NCBI RefSeq assembly: GCF_007830065.1
Contig: NZ_VLKK01000022.1
Location: forward strand, 1-45,750
Length of the DNA stretch: 45,750 bases
Direction of reading: 5' to 3'
Source of the DNA: Sphingobium wenxiniae
GTDB lineage: Bacteria > Pseudomonadota > Alphaproteobacteria > Sphingomonadales > Sphingomonadaceae
Positions 1 through 7,667 of this stretch are shown here, piece by piece; the first letter of the stretch is position 1, and the number at the start of each line of letters is the position of its first letter. The position numbers and the translations under genes are program-made. Under the pieces are notes generated by a model, which was not told where the DNA came from, ran no database searches, and saw nothing but the letters and a program-made list of their open reading frames with translations.

Positions 1-203
1 CCAAGTTGCTCCGCCAGATACAAGACACCGTCGGAGGGTATCGACGCATGATCCGGCACAAAGAAGCCATGCCCGGCGAAAAATCTAAGCTGAACCGCCA
101 ATCCCAGTCGTGCCGTCTCCGCTTTGCCGGTCACGAACGCGATGTCCGAAAAACTCAGGCTCCAGGAGCCGATCAGATCCCCACTCGAAACGCCAAGGCT
201 CAT
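1..203 (-). pseudogene. N-terminal fragment of a Tn3-family transposase (5' part, continues at 45750)
   Basis: On the minus strand an ATG at 203-201 opens a frame that runs off base 1 and continues in phase at 45750 down to a stop at 45486, 155 residues in all. Residues 1-90 resemble the N-terminal DUF4158 region of Tn3-family transposases: an LSFSDIAFV segment, then RLGLAVQLRFFAGHGF, then YLAEQLGI. The full-length enzyme has roughly 1000 residues with a C-terminal DDE domain, which is absent. The fragment cannot transpose alone; it may be a decayed remnant or a chimeric passenger of the small element. Confidence 0.65.
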
Positions 204-324
204 AACGCCGCTCCCTTATCGGAGCGGAACGTCGTTCCTCGCATGGGCGATCGTCAACAACAACCAGCCCGTTCCCGACGTGTTCTCCAAGATGACCAAA
301 ATCGCAGCTTCGGGCCGACTGGGC
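1..324. mobile_element. Right part of a ~651-bp insertion element, terminal inverted repeat at 281-324
   Basis: This is one end of a small mobile element whose other end lies at 45424-45750 when the window is closed into a circle. Bases 281-324 are the reverse complement of 45424-45467 with 41 of 44 positions identical; the core shared by both begins GCCCAGTCGGCCCGAAG. The element splits an HNH-type gene, and CATCTGG occurs on both sides of it (45417-45423 and 325-331) where the intact gene would have one copy. The duplication can be read as 5 to 9 bp because the repeat overlaps the inverted-repeat tip. The family is not certain; the encoded fragment is Tn3-transposase-like and 5-bp duplications are usual for Tn3. 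Confidence 0.8.
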
Positions 325-633
325 CATCTGGGCGATGGGCGATGGTGGGACGCTGAGCGCCGCCAGTGGCGCGACGGGAGCGGGCGGCGCGTGCGCGCGC
401 CTGGGAACAACGTCGGGGCGTTCGTGCGGATCACGCGCGTCTATCTCGCGTGCGCGCACCTCAACCATGATCCGACTGACAATGTACCGCGGAACCTCGC
501 GGCCCTGTGTCAGCGGTGCCATATGATCCATGACGCGGCGGAGCATCGGCGCCGACGATGGCTCAATGCCTACCGGCGTCGCGCGATCGGCGACATGCTC
601 GCCGTTCTCGAGCGCGGCTTTCCGGTGGCGTAG
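325..633 (+). pseudogene. HNH-endonuclease-like gene, 3' half, split by an insertion
   Basis: This frame encodes the C-terminal ~102 residues of an HNH-type protein, starting HLGDGRWWDAERRQW. It carries the metal/HNH-like signature AHLNHDPTDNVPRNLAAL followed by CQRCHMIHD. The missing N-terminal half lies at 45288-45423, and deleting the insertion restores one continuous ~145-residue frame with no change of phase. The current frame is open back to 124 inside the insertion, so a chimeric product starting in the mobile element is possible. The family is seen as small predicted HNH proteins; its role on plasmids is unknown to me. Confidence 0.8.
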
Positions 634-642
634 CGGCGCGTC

Positions 643-876
643 ATGGCGGCGAATTACAACCGGCCCAAGCCGATTGATCCTATTTGGTATCGACGGAGCT
701 GCACGCTTCGCATCTGGTGCGCGTGCGGGCGTAGCATCAAGGTTTCGGTCGGCGAGTTTGCGGCGGCGCGCGCGATCCCGCCCGATACGCAGCTTTACAA
801 GCTGATTGCCCGGCTGCGCTGTAGCGGCTGCGGCGGGCGTCCTACGGCCGATGTCGTGCGCGGGCCGAACGGGTGA
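643..876 (+). CDS. Small zinc-ribbon-like hypothetical protein
   Basis: A 77-residue basic protein that starts 10 bp after the stop of the split HNH gene and on the same strand, so it was probably co-transcribed with that gene before the insertion. It contains two CxC/CxxC pairs, WCACGRSIKV near residue 25 and LRCSGCGGRP near residue 59, a spacing that suggests one zinc ribbon. No catalytic motif is visible. A nucleic-acid-binding role is possible, but that is inference from the zinc ribbon only. I do not recognise the family. Confidence 0.6.
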   Translation: MAANYNRPKPIDPIWYRRSCTLRIWCACGRSIKVSVGEFAAARAIPPDTQLYKLIARLRCSGCGGRPTADVVRGPNG

Positions 877-909
877 GGCCCGCGATCGACGCCTAACCGC
901 ATCTAGGAA

Positions 910-1176
910 CTAGATCTCGGTGGGTGGGATAGAATCGCGCGCGGTGCAGCCGGTGAACATATCGGCCTCGGCCTGCTCGACGCGCACGCGGTAGCCGAAC
1001 AATGCCTCGGCCGCGAAAGCGGTCTCGCCGCTGCGGAGCTGGGTCGCAATGTCGTCCAGGTCCGCAAGCATGTCCGTAAGGCTGGCGCTTGCCGGTGCCT
1101 GTAGCTCGATCACAATCCGCTTTAGCGGATAGTGCTGCGGGTCGCCGTCGTCGGCGAGGCGGTGAAGGCTCGGCAT
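910..1176 (-). CDS. Hypothetical 88-residue protein at the end of the primase/nuclease operon
   Basis: A small acidic protein that begins MPSLHRLADDGDPQHY, 19 bp downstream of the nuclease gene stop and on the same strand. It has no signal peptide, membrane segment or recognisable motif. The middle (residues 30-55) is predicted helical and acidic, with an LADLDDIATQL segment. Its position as last gene of a chain running from the primase through the endonuclease suggests co-transcription. The long overlapping frame at 1122-1655 on the same strand is a shadow. No function is assigned. Confidence 0.55.
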   Translation of the reverse strand: MPSLHRLADDGDPQHYPLKRIVIELQAPASASLTDMLADLDDIATQLRSGETAFAAEALFGYRVRVEQAEADMFTGCTARDSIPPTEI

Positions 1177-1195
1177 GATCTTTCCTCTGCTGTCG

Positions 1196-2131
1196 TTACC
1201 ACGCCTGAAAGCGGCGGTTTCGCCTGCCGGACTGCGCCGGAAAAAGCTCTATCGCGCGCGCCTTGGTGGCGGCGCTTGCCTCGGGAAACGGGTCGATGCC
1301 GGTAAGGCTGGCGAGCTGGGCGACACTGACGATCGCCATGCTGCGCTCTGACTTGTTGGCCGCGTAGAAAACGGCTGCGCCTTGGCCGGGGATAAGGACG
1401 GCCTTGTAAATCGCGCTCGGGATCGCAACGCGATCGTTCAAGCTGTCCAGCTTGCCGCGCGCGAAAACCGGGCCGGTCACAACGTAGATTGTGCCGTGCT
1501 TGGTCGCGAGGCGGCGAACCGCCTGCTCGGTGTCGTTCCAAAGCTCGCTGTTCATGTCCTCGTCCTGCGGAACGATATTGGCGAGCGAAAAGCTCTCCTG
1601 TCGAGCGGCGCGCGTCGGCATATCGGCCGATGGTGCCATGTGACCGCGACTCCATCCCGATCGGCGGTAGTCGCTCAACAATGACCGATCGCGGCCGGGG
1701 ATATGCGCGTCGGGGTGAAACTCCATCCCGTCACGATTGAAGCCCTTGCCGCTGGCAACGGCCTCGGCCGTAAGCCGCTCGGCGCTCCAAAGGGGAGTGC
1801 GGGTGATCCCTGAATAGCCGATCGCAAAAGCGGTGTAGCAAACCGTCGTCGTGCGGCGGTCCAGCCCTCTATGGACGTAGGCCGGGGCGTCGCCTTTGTA
1901 ATACTGGCGCTTGCACGCGGCGCGACTGGTCGGCGCTGCTCGATCCGGCAACGCTGGATCGGCTGCGCCGGGATTGAAGAAATCGGCAAGGGGCGCAATG
2001 CGCCCGATCGCGGCCGGGTAAACGTGAGACGCGATCGGCGCGCCGATCGCCGCCACGACAATGACGGCGGTTGCAAAGCGGCCTCCGGGGTTTCGACGTA
2101 GCCGGTTGCTGAATATGCGGCCTAAGCTCAT
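1196..2131 (-). CDS. DNA/RNA non-specific endonuclease (NUC1 family), membrane-anchored
   Basis: A 311-residue protein. An N-terminal hydrophobic segment (about residues 18-38, AVIVVAAIGAPIASHVY) suggests an anchor or signal sequence that places the enzyme in the periplasm or outside. The catalytic domain has the family's DRGH-type motif as SRGHMAPSAD, followed by SLANIVPQ and an Asn-Glu metal site in MNSELWNDTE. The start at 2131 is chosen because it makes an ATGA overlap with the primase stop and lies just before the hydrophobic segment. Such enzymes cut DNA and RNA without sequence preference. Its coupling to a primase gene is odd; roles in nutrient DNA breakdown, competition or limiting DNA uptake are all conceivable. 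Confidence 0.85.
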   Translation of the reverse strand: MSLGRIFSNRLRRNPGGRFATAVIVVAAIGAPIASHVYPAAIGRIAPLADFFNPGAADPALPDRAAPTSRAACKRQYYKGDAPAYVHRGLDRRTTTVCYTAFAIGYSGITRTPLWSAERLTAEAVASGKGFNRDGMEFHPDAHIPGRDRSLLSDYRRSGWSRGHMAPSADMPTRAARQESFSLANIVPQDEDMNSELWNDTEQAVRRLATKHGTIYVVTGPVFARGKLDSLNDRVAIPSAIYKAVLIPGQGAAVFYAANKSERSMAIVSVAQLASLTGIDPFPEASAATKARAIELFPAQSGRRNRRFQAW

Positions 2132-3084
2132 GCCAGCACGCCCATAAGCTCGTCGTTCCAATCGGCAAATTTGCGCGGCGGATAGATCGCCTGCACTTCG
2201 CGGCCCTGCTCGATGAACGCGGCCGATGCCGTCTCGGCGGCGAGCCGCCCAGGTGCGTTGTTGTCGCCCGCGATCGTCACGCGCCGGATCACATCGGGAA
2301 GCTCGATATGCGGCATCGCGCCTGTGCCAAGCGAAACCCAAACGCTCGCGCGCGGGTGCTTCTGGCGAAGGGTCAAACCGTCCTCCGGTCCCTCGCATAG
2401 GATGATGTGCGGCGCGATCGGGCCTAGCCGCAACGCGCAGCCGCGAACCTGTCCAAGGCTGAGCTTGGGATTCGCCATGCTCGCCTTGGTGCCTTCCTTG
2501 GTGAGAAAGATACGCTGCACGCCGACGATCTTCCCGGCACGGTTCTGGCAGGCGGCAATGAGGGCGGGCAGGGCGGGACCGTCTGCGCCGGTCTTCGGGT
2601 TCTTCCACGCCGGTACGCGGGCAAAGCGGATCGTGGGCGGCATGTCGCCCATGATCCCGCGCGATCGTAGATATAGCTCGGCCGGTGTGCCTCGGATCGT
2701 GCGGGCGTCGTGCCATTGCGCTTGCGCCGATAGGATCGCTGCGGCGCGATCGGCGGTCTCTGCGCGCGCCTGCTGCTGGCGCTGTTTGGGATCGACCGTG
2801 GGGAGATTGGCCGCATCAGCGAGCGCGGCGAACGCCTCGCGGAACGACAAGCCTTCAATGTCCATAAGATATTTGAATATGTCGCCGCTCGCGCCGCATC
2901 CGAAACAGTGGAACAAGCCCTTGCTGTCGTTCACGCGGAAGCTGGGCGACTTCTCGGAATGATACGGGCAAAGCCCGACATATTCGTTCCCGGCTTTCCT
3001 GAGTTTCACAGTGCGGCCGATGATGGCGCTAAGCTGGTGCCGCGCCTTTACCTCGTCCGTCTCTGCTTTCGATATAGTTGCCAT
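2128..3084 (-). CDS. Plasmid DNA primase, CHC2 zinc finger plus Toprim
   Basis: A 318-residue DnaG-type primase. The CHC2 zinc-binding domain is at residues 30-85 (LCPYHSEKSPSF, then LFHCFGCGASGDIF). A Toprim-like catalytic region follows, with ILCEGPEDGLTL near residue 225 and an ITIAGDNNAPG metal site. It is much shorter than chromosomal DnaG (~600 residues) and lacks the helicase-binding C-terminus, as is common for plasmid and phage primases. It probably primes synthesis on single-stranded plasmid DNA during replication or after transfer. The start MATISK at 3084 is preferred over upstream starts because the conserved domain begins right after it. It overlaps the nuclease gene by 4 bp. 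Confidence 0.9.
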   Translation of the reverse strand: MATISKAETDEVKARHQLSAIIGRTVKLRKAGNEYVGLCPYHSEKSPSFRVNDSKGLFHCFGCGASGDIFKYLMDIEGLSFREAFAALADAANLPTVDPKQRQQQARAETADRAAAILSAQAQWHDARTIRGTPAELYLRSRGIMGDMPPTIRFARVPAWKNPKTGADGPALPALIAACQNRAGKIVGVQRIFLTKEGTKASMANPKLSLGQVRGCALRLGPIAPHIILCEGPEDGLTLRQKHPRASVWVSLGTGAMPHIELPDVIRRVTIAGDNNAPGRLAAETASAAFIEQGREVQAIYPPRKFADWNDELMGVLA

Positions 3085-3120
3085 GCGGGGCGCTCCTTGG
3101 CTGCGACTATAGCCGGTGCG

Positions 3121-3137
3121 GTATGTCACGCACATAC
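3121..3137. promoter_or_regulatory. Operator-like inverted repeat upstream of the primase operon
   Basis: GTATGT and ACATAC arms separated by 5 bp (GTATGTCACGCACATAC), 37 bp upstream of the primase start. The TGACATA core read on the minus strand is shared with the larger palindrome upstream of trbC at 17245-17267, so one regulator could bind both. No binding protein is identified. Confidence 0.4.
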
Positions 3138-3206
3138 TTTGCGATAGATTTTGGTCTCGGATCGCCGGTCGGAAAGCGCCAGGTGGTGAGGGGTCAAAAT
3201 TTGCGC

Positions 3207-3668
3207 TCATAACCAATCATCGAATAGGTCGAGCTGGGCGGCGCGGTCGCGTGCGTCGCGAGTCTGCGTCGCCAGCCAAGCCTTTTGCTGGCCGATTCCC
3301 AAACCGCGCATAGGAACGCTCGCACGCGATCCGGCCCAATCGGCGAGTGGATCGCGATACAGTCGGCCCGCCAAAAAAACGACCGGCGTTCGCGGCCCGA
3401 TCTGCTCGGCGAGCTGGGCGGCAACGCGCTCGCCCCATGCGCGCCGGTCGGCTGCGGTCATGGTGGCGAGGCTGACGTTGTACGGCTCGATGATGCGCCC
3501 CGGCGACAAAGCGCCGTGAAGGGCTGAGAGAATGAACCATCGGCCTCCCTGCGTATCGACGTAGGCTCGGGCTTTGCGAAACCAATCGGATTGATAGAGG
3601 TCGCGCGCGCGCGTCGCCCTCGGGCGCTTCTCGGCGACACACGCGACAAGATGAACGGGGCGCGTCAT
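3207..3668 (-). CDS. DUF6884-type protein
   Basis: A 153-residue protein that starts MTRPVHLVACVAEKRP. The N-terminal LVACVAEKRP, the LYQSDWFRKARAY segment and the ILSALHGALSPG segment fit the DUF6884 pattern seen in small phage and plasmid proteins distantly like YaaA or the tRNA-guanine transglycosylase-associated DUF1835/DUF6884 folds. No catalytic residue set is established. It lies in the same direction as its neighbours and starts 2 bp after the stop of the 61-residue gene upstream, so the group is probably one operon. The family assignment is from memory of the pattern, and the function is unknown. Confidence 0.7.
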   Translation of the reverse strand: MTRPVHLVACVAEKRPRATRARDLYQSDWFRKARAYVDTQGGRWFILSALHGALSPGRIIEPYNVSLATMTAADRRAWGERVAAQLAEQIGPRTPVVFLAGRLYRDPLADWAGSRASVPMRGLGIGQQKAWLATQTRDARDRAAQLDLFDDWL

Positions 3669-3670
3669 GG

Positions 3671-3856
3671 TCAGTCGTCCCTATCCGCAAGGGTATCGCT
3701 GCACGCCCACGCCCTTAGCTGCTGCTGCCAGCCCTTGCGAAGCGGCGCGCGCGCCGCTTCGTGCGTGATCGTCGGGCCTCCGAATAGGTCGGACTGCTCG
3801 CCGATGATCTTCGGCGTCGGGATATAGCGCGGGGTGCGAATGGCGTTGCGGGCCAT
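3671..3856 (-). CDS. Small hypothetical protein, 61 residues
   Basis: A basic protein that begins MARNAIRTPRYIPTPK and is tightly packed between two same-strand genes (2 bp on each side). No motif is visible beyond an aromatic GWQQQLRAWACSD stretch near the C-terminus. The packing, rather than the sequence, is the main reason to call it a gene. The start at 3856 is chosen because it follows the upstream stop directly. No function is assigned. Confidence 0.5.
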   Translation of the reverse strand: MARNAIRTPRYIPTPKIIGEQSDLFGGPTITHEAARAPLRKGWQQQLRAWACSDTLADRDD

Positions 3857-3858
3857 GC

Positions 3859-4647
3859 TCAAAGCTCCTGTTCGTCGGCGAGACCGATCCAAAGCACGCG
3901 GCGGGTGAGGTCAGTTGACCATGGGACGCGCGACGGCTCGGCCGTTTTCGGTCGCTGGTAGCTGATCGCGAAGCGGAAGGCGGTCGCGTCGATCTGGAAA
4001 GAGCCGGTGCGATGCTCGCCGGTCGGGTCGGTGTTGTGTCCGAAGTCGGCATATTGCGCGACGGCATCGTGCAACCGGCCATGCAAACCCAGATTCGTGT
4101 CGAGATACATGCGCGGTGCGGGAACGTCCTCGGTCGGCTCGAAAAATGGCGAAAGCCAAAGCATCACGCCCGGCGATAGAACGCGGTCGCATCGCGCCCA
4201 TGGGTTCGCCAGCAAGGCCAAGTCGTTTAAACGCTTTGTCTCGGCGTGGCGCTGCTCGGCGCTGATCTGGGGAAAGTCGCCCGGCTCGGCGGTGAGGTCG
4301 GCCGCGATCGTCTGGATGATGTAAAGCAACATGCTGCTGTTGGCTGGGCCGGTCCAGCGCGCCCACTTGGCCGCGATCGGCGCGCGAACATGCGCGGGCA
4401 GGGCATAGAAGCGAGCGCGCACGTCGCGCCATCCCTTCGCTATCTGGTTGCGGCGGTCCTGCCGGTGCCGCTCGGTGTTCGCGATACGGCGCTGCATTTC
4501 CTCGTCTGCGCCGATCTGGGTTGCGGCGGTCGCCTCTGCGAAAAGCGGCAAGGCGGCGCGCTGCGCCACCTTCTTGCGCTCAAATGCTGCGACCTTGCGA
4601 GGGGTGACGATGTAGCCTTCGCGGCGAGGGGTGCGCTCGAACCGCAT
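3859..4647 (-). CDS. Hypothetical plasmid protein, 262 residues
   Basis: A soluble protein with a very basic N-terminus (MRFERTPRREGYIVTPRK), a charged helical stretch (residues 50-75, rich in Arg and Gln) and a C-terminal half of mixed composition that ends WIGLADEQEL. It has no transmembrane helix, Walker box or HTH that I can see. It starts 3 bp after the 4651-5451 stop and runs into the next gene, so it is part of the same operon. The conserved aromatic-rich middle suggests a folded domain. I do not recognise the family. Confidence 0.65.
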   Translation of the reverse strand: MRFERTPRREGYIVTPRKVAAFERKKVAQRAALPLFAEATAATQIGADEEMQRRIANTERHRQDRRNQIAKGWRDVRARFYALPAHVRAPIAAKWARWTGPANSSMLLYIIQTIAADLTAEPGDFPQISAEQRHAETKRLNDLALLANPWARCDRVLSPGVMLWLSPFFEPTEDVPAPRMYLDTNLGLHGRLHDAVAQYADFGHNTDPTGEHRTGSFQIDATAFRFAISYQRPKTAEPSRVPWSTDLTRRVLWIGLADEQEL

Positions 4648-4650
4648 GGC

Positions 4651-5451
4651 TTAGAACGCGAAAGCGGCTTGGCCGCTCGTCTCGACATAGGTTGCGGCAT
4701 CGCCTGCGGCGTAGCGGTCGCGGCCCTTCTGCGACCAATTCAGGTGTCCCGATCGGTCGTATTCAAACCAACCGTCCTCGATCCCAAAAATGAAGCTCCA
4801 CGCATCGTCCTCGGGGCTGCTGGTCTTCCCGTTGATGGGCCAATGCTCGCCGCCCTTCTTGCCCTCCGGGTTGCATGAAACGGGCTTGGAAAGCTCGCGG
4901 ATCGTCGCCGCGCGATCGGACGGCTCGAACGCGCCTAGCTCGTCCATGATTTCGCGGGCCTCGGCGATGGTCAGATAGCCGTCGCGCTTGCCGGTCTCGT
5001 TGTTGCCCGAATAGCGGAGGCCGAACCCTACGGCGTTAAAGATGTTGCCGGGGGTGGTGAAGTCGGACGTTTCCAGCAAGGCGCGCCATTCGCCTGCGGT
5101 GATGAGGTCCACCGCATGATGCCAAAGGCCCTGCTCGCAAGTGCTGTAACCGTACTCGTTGGGCGCGCCGTATGGGTCCAGCGCCACGCCTAACGCGGTC
5201 TCGACGCTCTGCACGAAAGGATGCGCGGCAAGGCCGGGATGGCGAAGGCCGATCGTGCGCGGCCGATCGCCACGCGGCTTGCAAACCTCGATCGGGAACC
5301 GGAACAAGCGCGAGGGAAGGTTCCACGGCGCGGGAAGCTCGAACCCACGCGGCACGCTCAAGCCGCTGTTGAGGTCCAGAATGAAGCCGTTGGGCGCAAG
5401 GCCCGCCTCTATGATCTTGTCGCCAAGTGCATCGGGGGTGCTGGTGTTCAT
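4651..5451 (-). CDS. Hypothetical plasmid protein, 266 residues
   Basis: The protein starts MNTSTPDALGDKIIEAG at 5451, preceded on the minus strand by a GGAAGGGAAAAGGCC purine-rich stretch that serves as ribosome binding site. It is soluble and acidic, with a segment YLTIAEAREIMDELGAF that looks like a helical domain and an aromatic C-terminal part (FIFGIEDGWFEYDRSGHLNWS). No enzymatic motif is recognised. It is the first gene of a run of four same-strand genes (5451 down to 3207), preceded by a 600-bp structured leader. The frame extends upstream to 6033, but that part has shadow-like composition. Confidence 0.65.
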   Translation of the reverse strand: MNTSTPDALGDKIIEAGLAPNGFILDLNSGLSVPRGFELPAPWNLPSRLFRFPIEVCKPRGDRPRTIGLRHPGLAAHPFVQSVETALGVALDPYGAPNEYGYSTCEQGLWHHAVDLITAGEWRALLETSDFTTPGNIFNAVGFGLRYSGNNETGKRDGYLTIAEAREIMDELGAFEPSDRAATIRELSKPVSCNPEGKKGGEHWPINGKTSSPEDDAWSFIFGIEDGWFEYDRSGHLNWSQKGRDRYAAGDAATYVETSGQAAFAF

Positions 5452-6057
5452 GGCCTTTTCCCTTCCATTGGTCGCTGGGTGCAGCTTCCGGCTGCAACCC
5501 TGCCTCGTGGCGAACAGCGGGGGGTGAGGGGGGCAAGGTCTATCTGGCCGAGTGGTGCGGGCGCAGGGAGCGTAGCGACTGAGCCACGGTCGGCCTGATA
5601 GTCCTTGCTGGGGAGAGGGGGCCGGTGCCCAATCTTCCCGACTAAACCGACAACGCGCCCGCCCTGGCGGGCATCCTTGCCGCTGTGGCATCCGCGTAGC
5701 GGATCTCCACAACGGATGCGGCGAACGTCCTGCTTGACCCCGGCCGGGGCGGGCGGGTTCTGTCGGTGTCGATGCTCCGCGCTGGCGATCGGCGCGCGCG
5801 GGTCGAGCTGGGCGACGAAAGGAACCGTCGATAGGGGCTGCGACGCCTCGAAAAAGCGGGTTTCCCTCGATGTCGGGGGCGCTGTGGTCGAGCTGATCCC
5901 TGATTGCGACGATCGGGAGCCGCCAACGTGGCCGTTTGAGCGCCCACGAAGCCGCCTGCTCCACTCGGGGAGCATTGTGGCGGCGTAGCCGACACTCCTG
6001 CCTTAGCGGCTTGTGGTGGTGTCTGAGGGGCAATGCGACGTTTCGGCTTTATCGCCG
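5452..6057 (-). other. Long GC-rich leader without a convincing gene
   Basis: About 600 bp lie between the start of the 266-residue gene and the stop of the Rep-like gene. Open frames exist on both strands, but none has protein-like composition. Several short perfect hairpins are visible, including ATCCGC-GTA-GCGGAT at 5692-5706 and GCCC-TGGC-GGGC near 5660. The CGC-(G/T)AAG-CG type hairpin recurs in other long leaders of this plasmid (29326, 32555, 45080). It could hold part of the replication origin or a leader RNA; neither is shown. Confidence 0.35.
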
Positions 6058-6894
6058 TCAGGCGTCAAAGCGTTGGCCGACTAGGCCAACTCCATCTGCA
6101 TAGAGAGAATATGAATCTAGGAGCGGTTGACCATTTTTTTGAGACTCTTTCTTCTCCATGGCGGCGGCGAGGCTAAGAAGCACGCGGCGCAAGCCGGCGT
6201 CCTCGATGTCCTCGGTTACTGCCTGCCTTGGCGAGCGCCATAGGCGCATAGCCGCGATGTCCTCCACGCGATCGGCCTCGCGCTGCACCACGTCCTCGGG
6301 GAGCGGGACGGGTCGCATCCGCATGGGAAGGAACTGAACAAGGCGGTTCGGAAAGCGCATCCGATAGACGTTCGATGTCTGCTCGTATTTGGCCTTCGGC
6401 CGTTCGGCTGTCGGCTCGATCGGGACGCATCGACGCTGCTTGTCCAAGATACCCATGGTCGCGAGGATCGCGAGGGCGCGCCCGACCGTGGCGCGGGCGA
6501 GGCCGGTTTTTTCCTCGATCCACTTCCATGTTGGGAACACCTTGCCCGCACAGGTGCGGGCCAGCGTTGCCAGCTTCTTTAGGACGCGAACGGCGGCGGG
6601 GGTTATCAGAGTAACTAGCCGCTCGGCCTCGGTAAGCTCGCGGCCCTCGGCGCGCGCGAGACGACGCACAGCGTTCTTCTGTTCGAGCAATTCGTCGGCG
6701 TTTTTAACAATCCGATCGGTCTCGCCCTTGGCGTAGCTGTAGAAAAAATCGTCCTCGAATGAGCCTGCAACGCGGCTGTTCGGATGCACCTTTGCGCGCG
6801 TCGGATTGGGCGCGCCTGAGCGCGCCCTGGCACGCTGCTGCACGGCTCTTTCCAGAACCATAAAGCTCGCGTTCGCAATCGAAGTAACTGCCAT
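6058..6894 (-). CDS. Candidate plasmid replication initiator, winged-helix protein
   Basis: A 278-residue basic protein. Residues about 118-155 (FPTWKWIEEKTGLARATVGR, then ALAILATMGILDKQRR) form a clear winged helix-turn-helix of the kind found in replication initiators of alphaproteobacterial plasmids. The rest is charged and helical with no enzyme motif. No other Rep candidate (RepA/RepB/RepC, TrfA, Rep_3) is visible in the window, which supports this role by exclusion. Alternatively it may only be a regulator. Translation may be modulated by the small hairpin just before the start (6902-6916). The ATG at 6894 is preceded by ACGGAAG on the minus strand. Confidence 0.55.
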   Translation of the reverse strand: MAVTSIANASFMVLERAVQQRARARSGAPNPTRAKVHPNSRVAGSFEDDFFYSYAKGETDRIVKNADELLEQKNAVRRLARAEGRELTEAERLVTLITPAAVRVLKKLATLARTCAGKVFPTWKWIEEKTGLARATVGRALAILATMGILDKQRRCVPIEPTAERPKAKYEQTSNVYRMRFPNRLVQFLPMRMRPVPLPEDVVQREADRVEDIAAMRLWRSPRQAVTEDIEDAGLRRVLLSLAAAMEKKESQKNGQPLLDSYSLYADGVGLVGQRFDA

Positions 6895-6901
6895 CTTCCG
6901 T

Positions 6902-6916
6902 CCCCTTGGTAAGGGG
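6902..6916 (-). promoter_or_regulatory. Hairpin immediately before the Rep-like start
   Basis: A perfect 6-bp stem with a 3-nt loop (CCCCTT-GGT-AAGGGG) ends 8 bp upstream of the ATG at 6894, next to the ribosome binding site. It could limit initiator translation, but the stem is short. Confidence 0.35.
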
Positions 6917-7045
6917 CTGGGACCGGGACAAAACTATAGCGTGGCGCAAAACGCGCATCTTGAAACATCGCTCAGAAGCGGCTATGTCGGTGGCTGTTCA
7001 ACGGCCCTTTCGATGCTTGGCGGCATCGGACATAGCAGTTTCAGG

Positions 7046-7069
7046 ATGCCCGGCCTTAGCGCCGGGCAT
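7046..7069 (-). terminator. Terminator-like hairpin after the RHH gene
   Basis: A 9-bp perfect stem (ATGCCCGGC / GCCGGGCAT) with a 6-nt loop, 13 bp downstream of the stop of the ribbon-helix-helix gene. No U-run follows on the minus strand, so intrinsic termination is uncertain. Confidence 0.45.
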
Positions 7070-7081
7070 TCGTTTATGTGG

Positions 7082-7366
7082 TCACAGCCCAAGCTCCTGT
7101 TTGATTTCCGGGTGTGCCTGTAGCGCGCTCAAAATTCGCGCGACTGCCTGCGACCTGTTGCGGAGTCCTGCGCGCTCGGCGAGCGCGTCGATTTCGTCGA
7201 TCAGCTCTTTATGAAGGCTGACGGTGACTTGCTTCTCCCCCGCCGCTCTAGCTGCGGCGCGCGTCTTCGCGTTCCTCTCGCGCATTTCACGCCGCTGCTC
7301 GGCCGCGCGTGCGGCGCGATCAGCGGGCGAAAGCGACTCTAGCTGGAAGGGGTGATTCGGCTCCAT
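7082..7366 (-). CDS. Ribbon-helix-helix DNA-binding protein
   Basis: A 94-residue protein. The N-terminal half is very basic and helical (REMRERNAKTRAAARAAG). The C-terminal half has a ribbon-helix-helix pattern: strand KQVTVSLHKELI, then helix DEIDALAERAG, then LRNRSQAVARILSAL. Such proteins act as dimeric repressors or as centromere or copy-number regulators. The start at 7366 (MEPNHPF) is chosen because the upstream extension overlaps operator-like repeats and the DUF2274 gene. Two inverted repeats at 7374-7417 directly upstream are candidate operators. Its place between the trb operon and rep suggests it controls one of them; that is inference. Confidence 0.7.
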   Translation of the reverse strand: MEPNHPFQLESLSPADRAARAAEQRREMRERNAKTRAAARAAGEKQVTVSLHKELIDEIDALAERAGLRNRSQAVARILSALQAHPEIKQELGL

Positions 7367-7373
7367 AAAAGCG

Positions 7374-7417
7374 ACGGTATGCCAAAGCCTTACCGTTGGC
7401 AAATACTGGTATGTATT
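7374..7417. promoter_or_regulatory. Two inverted repeats upstream of the RHH gene
   Basis: ACGGTA (7374-7379) pairs with TACCGT (7391-7396), and AATAC (7402-7406) pairs with GTATT (7413-7417). They fill the gap between the RHH start and the end of the DUF2274 gene, so they fit autoregulatory operators. Confidence 0.4.
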
Positions 7418-7667
7418 ATTCCGCCGCCGTTGCGGTGCGCGCCTGCTCGGACTTGAACTTTTTGAAGCCGCGATCGGCGGCAATGAAGCTGGCGAGGATA
7501 TGGGGAACTAGCGTTTCAAGGTCCACGCGCTCGCCGTACTCGATTGCGTATGCCTCGACATAGCGGTCCAGCTCGGCCGCGAGCGCGGGTTCGAGCGAAA
7601 GGCGAAGTTGCTTGGGCGAGCCGGGCGCGCCGATCTTGGGAACGCTGAGCGAGGGGGCTTTAGCCAT
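7416..7667 (-). CDS. DUF2274-type protein at the end of the trb operon
   Basis: An 83-residue protein with the DUF2274 layout: strand PKQLRLSLEPALAAELDRYV, helix, then LVPHILASFIAADRGFKKF. This family regularly follows trbI in alphaproteobacterial conjugation operons; its role is unknown, and its shape is reminiscent of ribbon-helix-helix proteins. Two in-frame ATGs are close together. The second, at 7667, has AAGGA at proper spacing, whereas the first, at 7673, is too close. It overlaps the upstream gene by 8 bp, so translational coupling is likely. Confidence 0.8.
   Translation of the reverse strand: MAKAPSLSVPKIGAPGSPKQLRLSLEPALAAELDRYVEAYAIEYGERVDLETLVPHILASFIAADRGFKKFKSEQARTATAAE

Noticed and set aside
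1122..1655. 177-codon frame on the minus strand within the nuclease gene
   Set aside because: It overlaps the nuclease domain in another frame and is extremely Arg-rich, typical of a GC-rich shadow.
4222..4240. GTTTAAACGCTTT sequence resembling half of the 34-bp palindrome
   Set aside because: Only one arm is present inside a coding region; probably chance similarity.
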